5,444 bases of DNA, taken from contig BNWE01000091.1 in NCBI GenBank assembly GCA_025998595.1, positions 1 to 5,444 on the forward strand, read 5' to 3'. The notes below the pieces were generated by a model that was not told where the DNA came from, made no database searches, and saw only the letters and a program-made list of their open reading frames with translations. Positions 1-5,444 of this stretch are shown here, in pieces; position 1 is the first letter of the stretch; each line of letters begins with the position of its first letter. The translations under genes were made by a program, and so were the position numbers. The DNA comes from Alphaproteobacteria bacterium. GTDB lineage: Bacteria > Pseudomonadota > Alphaproteobacteria > UBA3830.

Positions 1-1
1 G

Positions 2-289
2 CTTTCGGAAAATAAAAATACCGTAGAAAAAGTGTTGGTCGAAGAGAGATTTTTTCGAGAAAAATTGTCTTTTCTTTCAATTGGTTGCAACGATTTTGTT
101 CTGACATCAGTTCGCAATAGAAATTACGTTGTTGCGTTTGATGATTATGACACAAACGTAAATGGCGTATTTCTTCGAGATCACGCTGAGATGGTCGCAT
201 ATCCAGGAGCCAATATTTGGCATGATCATCGCCATTTTTGTGTGCCTTGGAATGTGCAAAATAATTACGTCAAAATATCCAGCAACTAA
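2..289 (+). CDS. C-terminal part of an unrecognised protein (5' end outside window)
   Basis: The frame is open from the left edge to a TAA at 287-289, so at least 95 C-terminal residues are present. A GTG at 32 could be a start, but it has no Shine-Dalgarno sequence ahead of it, so continuation of an upstream gene is the simpler reading. I do not recognise the family. The visible sequence starts charged and probably helical (EKVLVEERFFREKLSF), then becomes beta-like with many aromatic residues. Near its end it has a dense His/Cys/Trp cluster, WHDHRHFCVPW, which could bind a metal, though this is only a residue pattern. By hand count its GC is about 37%, lower than several stretches of the tail genes downstream. 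It lies on the same strand, 70 bases before the tail cluster, so it may be another tail gene or an inserted accessory gene. Reading-frame confidence is good; function is unknown. Confidence 0.6.
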   Translation, partial: LSENKNTVEKVLVEERFFREKLSFLSIGCNDFVLTSVRNRNYVVAFDDYDTNVNGVFLRDHAEMVAYPGANIWHDHRHFCVPWNVQNNYVKISSN

Positions 290-359
290 TCAACTGCTTT
301 AGACTTTTTTCTCTCAACACTGAATAAAGAATATAGAGACCGTAAATTGGGATTTTCGA

Positions 360-845
360 ATGGCGATATTAACACAATCAGGACGAGCGGCAATTGCGCA
401 GAGCGTGAAAGATCAGGTGATTCACATAGCCTGGGGTCAAGGCCAGCTTGAAGCTGGACACGATGATTTTAGTCCAGAAGACCCAATGCAAACAACTCTA
501 AAGAGTGAAGTTGGACGGCGCATTGTCGATGGAGTTGTATTTTGCGTTGGTGACGACGATGGTGAATTGGTAACTCCGACCGGACGATTTTCTGCTAGCG
601 AAGAGCCAACCAATAACCTTTACATTGAAACAACATATGATTTTGAGGATGCCAGTGATCATACGATTCGCGAACTTGGGTTGTTTGTGGGAACGAAAAC
701 AGATCCAGACCTTCCCGTAGGCCAGAAATATTTTCTTCCGGCAGACATTGTCGACCCTGGGATTTTGCTGTTACTTGAGCACTCGGTGCCACTGATTCGC
801 ACTCCGGCAACGCGTGAAAAATTTTGCTTCGTCGTTACGTTTTAG
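360..845 (+). CDS. Phage tail-associated protein preceding the DUF4815 gene (161 aa)
   Basis: This 161-residue protein begins MAILTQSGRAAIA and ends in a beta-rich stretch. From memory, proteins with this start, a central PTN-LY segment and the pattern TIRELGLFVGT lie just upstream of DUF4815 tail proteins in proteobacterial prophages, where they are labelled hypothetical or phage tail protein. Here EEPTNNLY is at residues 81-88 and HTIRELGLFVGT at 101-112. The IRE-x-GLF pattern resembles one in the N-terminal attachment domains of phage tail fibres, so a small beta-sandwich used in baseplate or fibre assembly is a reasonable inference. There is no signal peptide or membrane segment. The ATG at 360 has only a weak TTGGGA ribosome binding sequence 7 bases upstream. 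The stop is TAG, and a second in-frame TAG follows at 855-857. The DUF4815 gene starts 14 bases after the stop. Expression as a tail gene is likely; the exact structural role is not known. Confidence 0.8.
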   Translation: MAILTQSGRAAIAQSVKDQVIHIAWGQGQLEAGHDDFSPEDPMQTTLKSEVGRRIVDGVVFCVGDDDGELVTPTGRFSASEEPTNNLYIETTYDFEDASDHTIRELGLFVGTKTDPDLPVGQKYFLPADIVDPGILLLLEHSVPLIRTPATREKFCFVVTF

Positions 846-847
846 AA

Positions 848-852
848 AAGGA
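848..852 (+). promoter_or_regulatory. Ribosome binding site for the DUF4815 gene
   Basis: AAGGA lies 7 bases before the ATG at 860. It decides the start: the same frame extends upstream to a TTG at 824, but that would overlap the preceding gene, has no comparable site, and would add 12 residues before the MPALKDFFNRFD sequence at which family members normally begin. Confidence 0.75.
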
Positions 853-859
853 TATAGGA

Positions 860-2821
860 ATGCCGGCATTAAAGGATTTTTTCAATAGATTTGATTCCAG
901 CAAAAAATACACGATGTTATTGTTTTTGGCTGGCAAAGGTTTGCAATCAGCGGAGCTGAACGAAATTCAGGAGTGTGCAAGGCAAGCTCTAAAAGACATA
1001 GGCAACGCGATTTTCAAAGACGGCGATGTAATCAGAGGTTGCACATGCGTTGTCGATAATCAAACGGGAGCTGTAACAGTTGAGTCAGGTCAGGTTTATT
1101 TAAACGGCTCCATTCGCGACGTTAACGAAGTAAATTTTACAATTCCAGTTGATGTTTCCGTAAAAATCGGCGTGTATTTTAAAGAAAAAATCGTCACAGA
1201 ATTGGAAGATCCAGAACTTCGAGATCCAGCTGTTGGTACACGAAATTATCAGGAAACTGGAGCTGCGCGACTTAAATATAGTCTTGTTTGGGGTTTCCAA
1301 TCGGAAGGTGTAACGCCGCAAGTATCTGATTTTGGAGAGTTTTTTGCAATATATAATGTCGAGCATGGAGTGCTCGTGCAAAAAGCTTTAGCTCCGCAAA
1401 TGGATTCTGTCAGCACAGCTCTCGCGCGATATGATAGCGAATCCCATGGATCATTTTTGGTTCGCGGCATGGGTGTGACTTGTTTGGGAGCGTCCGGCGC
1501 AGATCAGGTTTTCACAATTAATGAAGGAAAAGCCCACGTCGACGGCTACGAAATTGAGTTGGCGCATTCTCTAAGAGTCAGATTCGACAACGAAATTGAT
1601 ACCGAAACAATAGAATCGGATCCATATGTTTTTGAGCCGAATGCGCAGGGAGTCATGACCGTTCAGCTGAATCATTTTCCTCTGGCGTCTGTAACTTCTG
1701 TGGATGTGACGGCACAGAAAACTGTAAACTTGACTCATGGAAATTATAGCGGCGCGCTTGATCCAATTCCTTCGACTTCTGTGCTTGAAATTATTCTTAT
1801 AAAACAAGGCTGTACTGTTTATACAAAAAGCACAGATTACAAATTAACGTCTGGTCAGGTCGACTGGTCTCCGGCTGGGGCGGAGCCAGCGCCTGGAAGT
1901 ACATATGAAATTACTTACAGACATCGAGCAAGAGTTGAGCCGACAAATATAACTGACACTGGCTTTGATATTTCAGGAGCCGTCGATGGTACCATGGTAC
2001 TCGTAACCTACAGTTGGAAAATGCCGCGTTACGATTTAATCACGATTGACAACAAGGGAATTGTTCGCCGTATAAAAGGTCTTGCCCATGCCTGGACTCA
2101 GTCAGTTCCAAAAGCTCCGAACGGGCAGTTGGTTCTGGCATCAGTTTTTCAAAATTGGACAAGCAATCAAAAGCCAAAAGTCACCAACAGCGCAGTTAAA
2201 GCCGCGCATATGGTTGATATCGAAGCTCTCAAGGACATGGTTCTGAATCTCTATTATTTAATGTCGCAAGAACGCCTGAAAAATGACGCAAACGCCAGTG
2301 ATCCGAGCACGAAAAAAGGAATTTTTGTCGATCCATTTTTCGATGACGACATGCGCGACCAGGGAATCGAACAGACCGGAGCAATCGTCGACAAATGTCT
2401 AACTTTGCCAATGCGTTCTGAAGTCCAAGACCTTGCAAAAGATCAAGCCGTCTATATGTTGCCGTATGTGCTGGAGCCGATTATATCGCAGGAGTTGCAG
2501 ACGGGCAGCATGAAAATTAATCCATATTGCGCATTTGATCCAATTCCGGCGGATCTGCACGTTACGCTAAACATCGATCACTGGACAGAGGTTGAAACGC
2601 AGTGGTTGAGTCCTATTACCGAGAGATTTACTAGAGTTGTGTCCTGGATTGCTCCAACTACCACAGAGACTAGCACGAAAACTTTAGTCTCAAGTACGAG
2701 CAAAAACGCTGAATTCATGCGGCGAATAACGCAAAAAATCAGAGTCGAGGGGCTGAAACCAGGCGAGCAAATTACAACCATAGAATTTGATGGAATTCCA
2801 GTAAATGTGGAGGCAATATAA
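860..2821 (+). CDS. DUF4815-type phage baseplate/tail protein (653 aa, N-terminal part of a usually larger protein)
   Basis: Recognised as the DUF4815 family of tail structural proteins. Residues 1-37 carry the family opening, MPALKDFFNRFD then AGKGLQSAELNEIQ. Other family-like blocks are TELEDPELRDPAVGTRNYQ (113-131), KAHVDGYEIEL (224-234), a beta module with TDYKLTSGQVDW and AEPAPGSTYEITY (325-353), KKGIFVDPFFDDDMRD (485-500) and MKINPYCAFDPIPADL (551-566). The end, residues 619-648 (FMRRITQKIRVEGLKPGEQ, then FDGIPV), matches a segment that in T4-like baseplate proteins precedes a G-x-F-x-IP / DPLAQTF region. Here that region is in the next gene. The role is inferred: a beta-rich baseplate wedge or fibre-connector subunit, assembled in the cytoplasm into the virion. 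The TAA stop overlaps the next ATG by one base. In the relatives I remember, both parts form one chain of roughly a thousand residues. Family call confident; precise position in the baseplate uncertain. Confidence 0.88.
   Translation: MPALKDFFNRFDSSKKYTMLLFLAGKGLQSAELNEIQECARQALKDIGNAIFKDGDVIRGCTCVVDNQTGAVTVESGQVYLNGSIRDVNEVNFTIPVDVSVKIGVYFKEKIVTELEDPELRDPAVGTRNYQETGAARLKYSLVWGFQSEGVTPQVSDFGEFFAIYNVEHGVLVQKALAPQMDSVSTALARYDSESHGSFLVRGMGVTCLGASGADQVFTINEGKAHVDGYEIELAHSLRVRFDNEIDTETIESDPYVFEPNAQGVMTVQLNHFPLASVTSVDVTAQKTVNLTHGNYSGALDPIPSTSVLEIILIKQGCTVYTKSTDYKLTSGQVDWSPAGAEPAPGSTYEITYRHRARVEPTNITDTGFDISGAVDGTMVLVTYSWKMPRYDLITIDNKGIVRRIKGLAHAWTQSVPKAPNGQLVLASVFQNWTSNQKPKVTNSAVKAAHMVDIEALKDMVLNLYYLMSQERLKNDANASDPSTKKGIFVDPFFDDDMRDQGIEQTGAIVDKCLTLPMRSEVQDLAKDQAVYMLPYVLEPIISQELQTGSMKINPYCAFDPIPADLHVTLNIDHWTEVETQWLSPITERFTRVVSWIAPTTTETSTKTLVSSTSKNAEFMRRITQKIRVEGLKPGEQITTIEFDGIPVNVEAI
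2809..2813 (+). promoter_or_regulatory. Strong ribosome binding site for the 403-aa gene
   Basis: GGAGG lies 7 bases before the ATG at 2821, inside the last codons of the DUF4815 gene. It is the best Shine-Dalgarno match in the window. It argues that the 403-aa protein is translated on its own and is not merely the product of a sequencing frameshift or of programmed slippage. Confidence 0.8.
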
Positions 2822-4032
2822 TGTCAATAACAGCTAATAATCAAGGAGTTGCTGAGGGAAGTATGACTGTGCCAGAGGGAGTTCCAGCTGGCAAGGTGCT
2901 CGTTCGAGTTGTTGGAGACCAGGGAAGTGTCGGCACCACAACATATACCGCAAGTGGTACAATTACAACGCAATCGAGACGCACAGTTACAACTGTTATT
3001 ACCACATACGATCCTCTGGCGCAGACGTTTATGCTATCCGAAGGTCGCCATGTTGCAGCTGTTGATTTGTGGTTCAAGAATAAGGGCACATCTAGAGTTT
3101 TAGTTCAAATTCGAGAGACAACTGTCGGAATTCCAAACCAAAATGTCGTTGCTCAAGGATATGTTTATCCAGCGGATATTAATGTAAATGGAACTCACAC
3201 TCGTGTTTTATTTGGGGATGCAACGTCACGTTGCCCGATTTGGCTTGAGGCGAATGTTGAATATGCAATTGTGATACTCACTGACGATCCAGAAACATCT
3301 GTCGCTGTGGTTGAGTTGGGAAAATTCGACTCAATTCATAATACGTGGATTGCAAAACAGGCATATCAAGTTGGAGTCCTTTTATCATCGAGTAATGCGA
3401 GTACTTGGACAGCACATCAGGAGCTTGATCTCTCGTTTAGGTTGTTGGCTTGCAAGTTTACGGAAACTGAAAATCAGATAAATCTTGGAACAATTACAGC
3501 TCATGAAAATACTGATTTGCTGACACTTGCGAACATCGAACGCGTCTCTTCAGAGACTGACGTTGAATTCATATACACGGATTCAGACGGAAAAATCAAT
3601 ACTCTTGCGGAAGATATGCCGGTTCAACTCAAAGAAAAAATCGATGGCACAATTTCCGTAAAAGCTAAGCTAAAAGGAACGCAAACGCAATCTCCGGTTA
3701 TATACCAGGGCGTGCAGACTGTTTTGGGCACCATCGATGAAACCGGCGACTATGTTACACGCGCAATTACTGCCGGAACCAATGTAAAAGTTTCGATTAC
3801 ATATGAATGCCTTACACCTGGAAATTCCAGCGTAAAAGTGTATTTGCAAAATACAGACACAACCTGGACGCTAGTTGATTTGAACGCAGGAACTCCAGTT
3901 GGCGACTCTTGGGAAGAGCATAATCATGTGGCCGAAAATTTCAGTGGAGCCACTACGCGAGTGAAATTGGTTTTGGAAGGGAATGTTTTGTATCGGCCAA
4001 AAGTCCGAAATTTGAAGGTAATTGTGGTGTAG
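2821..4032 (+). CDS. Baseplate/tail protein, C-terminal half of the DUF4815 architecture (403 aa)
   Basis: Residues 60-213 contain a block known from memory in T4-like and prophage baseplate structural proteins: DPLAQTF (64-70), VDLWFKNK (81-88), VLVQIRET (93-100), WLEANVEYAIVILTDD (141-156) and QVGVLLSSSNASTWTAHQ (183-200), followed by DLSFRLLACKF. Residues 8-32 (QGVAEGSMTVPEGVPAGK, then VRV) are the linker strand that normally follows FDG-x-PV, the motif ending the preceding gene. Residues about 296-403 form a separate beta-rich domain ending VRNLKVIVV, which could be a jelly roll. There is no signal peptide or membrane segment. The gene starts at TAATG, with GGAGG ahead of it, in the -1 frame relative to its neighbour. 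It ends with TAG, 3 bases before and in frame with the next ATG. It probably co-assembles with the 653-aa protein to rebuild the complete subunit; that pairing is inference. Family call confident. Confidence 0.85.
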   Translation: MSITANNQGVAEGSMTVPEGVPAGKVLVRVVGDQGSVGTTTYTASGTITTQSRRTVTTVITTYDPLAQTFMLSEGRHVAAVDLWFKNKGTSRVLVQIRETTVGIPNQNVVAQGYVYPADINVNGTHTRVLFGDATSRCPIWLEANVEYAIVILTDDPETSVAVVELGKFDSIHNTWIAKQAYQVGVLLSSSNASTWTAHQELDLSFRLLACKFTETENQINLGTITAHENTDLLTLANIERVSSETDVEFIYTDSDGKINTLAEDMPVQLKEKIDGTISVKAKLKGTQTQSPVIYQGVQTVLGTIDETGDYVTRAITAGTNVKVSITYECLTPGNSSVKVYLQNTDTTWTLVDLNAGTPVGDSWEEHNHVAENFSGATTRVKLVLEGNVLYRPKVRNLKVIVV

Positions 4033-4035
4033 CCG

Positions 4036-4251
4036 ATGATAGATAATCGCACGACACACAAAAATTATCCACTACCACATCCGCTGAACATTGCGTCTCA
4101 GGATGTTGTGAGAATGCGCGAAGCGTATATCGCAATTGATGCTGACATGGCAAAGGTTGATGCAATTTGTACGCGAATGAGCGATACGTTTGATCGGGAA
4201 AAGTTTGAAAAATTTTTAGGATTGTGGGGGGTAGAAAATGAGCGTTACTGA
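4036..4251 (+). CDS. Small stand-alone tail-fibre N-terminal (attachment) segment (71 aa)
   Basis: Residues 9-39 (KNYPLPHPLNIASQDV, then RMREAYIAIDADMAK) match the short segment that, from memory, opens the long tail-fibre proteins encoded just after DUF4815-type genes, where it reads roughly NYPLPHP-x-N-x-x-x-x-DV-x-R-x-R-x-A-x-x-AIDAD. There it is thought to dock the fibre to the baseplate and is followed by coiled coil and shaft. Here the protein stops after 71 residues with an aromatic end, FEKFLGLWGVENERY, which could be a contact surface. There is no good ribosome binding site; the ATG is 3 bases past the TAG of the previous gene, so reinitiation is the likely route of translation. The last 14 bases overlap the 375-aa fibre gene in another frame. 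It could be an adaptor between baseplate and fibre, or a remnant of a longer fibre. The sequence resemblance is good; the function is inferred. Confidence 0.75.
   Translation: MIDNRTTHKNYPLPHPLNIASQDVVRMREAYIAIDADMAKVDAICTRMSDTFDREKFEKFLGLWGVENERY
4226..4231 (+). promoter_or_regulatory. G-rich ribosome binding site for the 375-aa fibre gene
   Basis: A run of six G lies 6 bases before the ATG at 4238, inside the Trp-Gly-Val codons of the 71-aa gene. In the fibre gene's own frame a TAG at 4232-4234 stands just ahead of the ATG, which fixes this start. Confidence 0.6.
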
Positions 4252-5365
4252 AGAAACTTTAAATGCCATTCATTCCAGGTTGCAATCGCTGTCTCAAGAA
4301 GCAACTCCGGAGCAAGTCGCGTATTTAGCAAAAGCGTTCGAAGCTGTAGCGAGCAACGGAAAAATGATCGATATTGTTAACTTGACCGATCAAAAACTAG
4401 AGGAGATGTTAGCAAAAACCAACGAGCATTTGACGGCATTATCAGCTCATAACGATGCCTTCATTGCTGACTTGGGAAGCTTGAAAGATGAGGCATGTGA
4501 CGCAATTACGTCCATAACAAACGAAAATCTAATATCGATAATTAATTTGGTGGAAGCTAGAAAACCAGAGCTTGCAGCGCTTACTGAACAATTTGCAACC
4601 GTGAACGATGTCCCGGCTGGATCCTCAATTTTGAAGGAAATAACGAAGGAAGGAAACAGAGTAAAATTTGTGCAGGATGGTGCATTGCCGTTCGTTTTCG
4701 GAATTTTGTCGAGATACAACGACGCTAACTGGGGAGTCGGCAGTTTTACAACGGAATTTGGAACGCTTGGTACAGCCAGCGCAGCCGATGAAATGCTGAA
4801 ACTTCTGGCCGGAACCCACGAATACACAACGGAATATGCCGGATTTTATAAGGAGCCGAGTTTGTGCTTTTTGCAGGGGTCGAAAGGAAATTTTATTCAA
4901 AAAGAAATGTATCTGAAATACTACGCTTCTTCAGGCATGTACGAATATCCGTATTCTGCCCTTGGTGTGTTTTTCGTCAAAAATACAACAAATTTAGCAA
5001 TTGCTACAACCATCAATATCGGTGGAAGCAGCTATGGCGCTGGTGGAGCGGTTCTCGTGGGAACACCAAATGCAGAAAACGAAGAAATTGCTTGGCAAAA
5101 TATTTACGTAACGTCTGCAACTTCCAGTAATTTTTCCGGAACAGCCAGTTTTAACGTGCCTGCAAACACAACTATCGCGATAATTCTATACACGTCCAGC
5201 TATTATTACACGAACACCTACAGCTACTACGTGCAATTTTTACATTGGTATGTGCACAGTTTCAGAGCGGAAACTTTGGTCGATGGCCTGGAAATCGACG
5301 TTGAAAAAACGCTGAAGGCCTGGCAGTGCAAGGGATTAAGCAGCACTTACGATTTGTGGAGATGA
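4238..5365 (+). CDS. Phage tail fibre protein, probable receptor-binding (375 aa)
   Basis: The N-terminal third is helical: an amphipathic start (TLNAIHSRLQSLSQ, residues 7-20), ATPEQVAYLAKAFEAV (22-37), then a heptad-like region at about 43-120 (QKLEEMLAKTNEHLTAL and similar) suited to a trimeric coiled-coil stalk. From about residue 140 it becomes beta-rich and glycine-, serine- and aromatic-rich, with two tyrosine clusters (225-239 and 318-338). A short C-terminal piece, VEKTLKAWQCKGLSSTYDLWR (355-375), looks distinct from the beta part. This plan is typical of tail fibres that contact the host surface; I do not recognise the distal fold and see no enzymatic motif. No intramolecular chaperone domain or separate chaperone gene is visible before the window ends. 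The start is fixed by an in-frame TAG just upstream and a G-rich ribosome binding site. It overlaps the adaptor gene by 14 bases, and the next gene starts 2 bases after its TGA. Fibre call likely; receptor unknown. Confidence 0.78.
   Translation: MSVTEETLNAIHSRLQSLSQEATPEQVAYLAKAFEAVASNGKMIDIVNLTDQKLEEMLAKTNEHLTALSAHNDAFIADLGSLKDEACDAITSITNENLISIINLVEARKPELAALTEQFATVNDVPAGSSILKEITKEGNRVKFVQDGALPFVFGILSRYNDANWGVGSFTTEFGTLGTASAADEMLKLLAGTHEYTTEYAGFYKEPSLCFLQGSKGNFIQKEMYLKYYASSGMYEYPYSALGVFFVKNTTNLAIATTINIGGSSYGAGGAVLVGTPNAENEEIAWQNIYVTSATSSNFSGTASFNVPANTTIAIILYTSSYYYTNTYSYYVQFLHWYVHSFRAETLVDGLEIDVEKTLKAWQCKGLSSTYDLWR
5358..5361 (+). promoter_or_regulatory. Ribosome binding site for the right-edge gene
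   Basis: GGAG lies 6 bases before the ATG at 5368, within the final Trp-Arg codons of the fibre gene. It supports the partial frame at the right edge as a real gene and repeats the arrangement seen at 2809-2813, where the site is also embedded in the end of the upstream gene. Confidence 0.6.
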
Positions 5366-5367
5366 TC

Positions 5368-5444
5368 ATGAAAGTATCGCAAAAAGCAATCGAACTGCTT
5401 CAACAGAGACTGAAAAACCTTGATGTTTCAATAGAAAACATCGA
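5368..5444 (+). CDS. N-terminus of a further gene, possibly a second tail fibre (3' end outside window)
   Basis: An ATG two bases after the fibre stop opens a frame that runs without a stop to the right edge, giving 25 full codons: MKVSQKAIELLQQRLKNL followed by DVSIENI. A GGAG site precedes it. The visible part is amphipathic helix. Its first 18 residues align without gaps to the first 18 of the preceding fibre (MSVTEETLNAIHSRLQSL), with Val3, Arg14, Leu15 and Leu18 identical in addition to the start Met, and hydrophobic residues conserved at 8 and 11. This suggests a paralogous fibre or a partner built on the same oligomerising helix, but 25 residues are too few to be sure. It could also be a small fibre-assembly protein. 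Confidence 0.65.
   Translation, partial: MKVSQKAIELLQQRLKNLDVSIENI

Noticed and set aside
281..310. Rho-independent terminator before the tail genes
   Set aside because: A run of six T is present at 305-310, but the only upstream inverted repeat is 4 bp (AGCA/TGCT) and is not adjacent to it. This is too weak to call.
298..340. Promoter in the gap before the 161-aa gene
   Set aside because: TATAGA at 332-337 resembles a -10 element, but nothing like a -35 box stands 16-18 bases upstream. Late phage promoters may differ, but there is no support here.
1989..2000. Perfect 12-base palindrome GTACCATGGTAC
   Set aside because: It lies inside the DUF4815 coding region over Gly-Thr-Met-Val-Leu codons, is not near a gene boundary, and does not extend further. 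It is probably chance.
1758..2552. Short repeated string TTGATCCAATTCC at about 1759 and 2536
   Set aside because: Both copies encode Asp-Pro-Ile-Pro with the same codons in unrelated parts of one protein. No flanking similarity suggests duplication or recombination.
2788..2825. Programmed -1 frameshift joining the 653-aa and 403-aa genes
   Set aside because: The downstream frame is -1, but it has a TGA at 2788-2790 and no slippery heptamer lies between that stop and 2821. The GGAGG site with correct spacing explains independent initiation.
4226..4251. Slippage at the six-G run to fuse or phase-switch the adaptor and fibre genes
   Set aside because: Losing one G moves the adaptor into the fibre frame but meets TAG at 4232-4234 at once, and six G is a short tract for phase variation. 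Its role as a ribosome binding site is sufficient.
4447..4827. 126-codon open frame on the minus strand
   Set aside because: It lies wholly within the fibre gene, antisense to its coiled-coil region, with no ribosome binding site or recognisable protein. It is a shadow of the real gene, as are the other minus-strand frames.
4900..5260. Variable region of a diversity-generating retroelement in the fibre
   Set aside because: The Tyr-rich stretches use TAT and TAC with few AAC/AAT codons. I see no repeated template copy, no reverse transcriptase in the window and no typical C-type lectin ending.

Overview
The window is a stretch of a contractile-tailed (myovirus-like) phage or prophage late operon. 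All genes lie on the + strand, and from about 360 to the right edge they are packed nearly end to end (gaps of 14, -1, 3, -14 and 2 bases). Nothing seen is specific to a host genome. The family relationships, recalled from memory and not searched, point to tail modules common in prophages of Proteobacteria. Base composition is moderately AT-rich, the standard bacterial code fits every gene, and TAA, TAG and TGA are all used as stops. I cannot name the host more closely.

Layout: (1) the last 95 codons of an unrecognised gene (2-289); (2) a 70-base AT-rich gap; (3) a 161-aa tail-associated protein (360-845); (4) a 653-aa DUF4815-type baseplate/tail protein (860-2821); (5) a 403-aa protein (2821-4032) that looks like the C-terminal continuation of (4), encoded as a separate gene; (6) a 71-aa protein (4036-4251) matching the N-terminal attachment segment of tail fibres; (7) a 375-aa tail fibre with a helical stalk and a beta-rich, Tyr/Ser-rich distal part (4238-5365); (8) the first 25 codons of another gene (5368 to the edge) whose N-terminus resembles that of (7).

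Reading the genes together: the two large proteins probably form the baseplate wedge or fibre-connector. The 71-aa protein would supply the fibre-docking segment, and the 375-aa protein, perhaps with a second fibre beginning at the right edge, would contact the host surface. The main oddity is that two polypeptides usually seen as single chains in relatives are divided here. The baseplate protein is split at a TAATG junction with a strong internal ribosome binding site. The fibre adaptor is separated from the fibre shaft by a 14-base overlap between genes. This is a variation on a known tail module; I see no evidence for a wholly new system.
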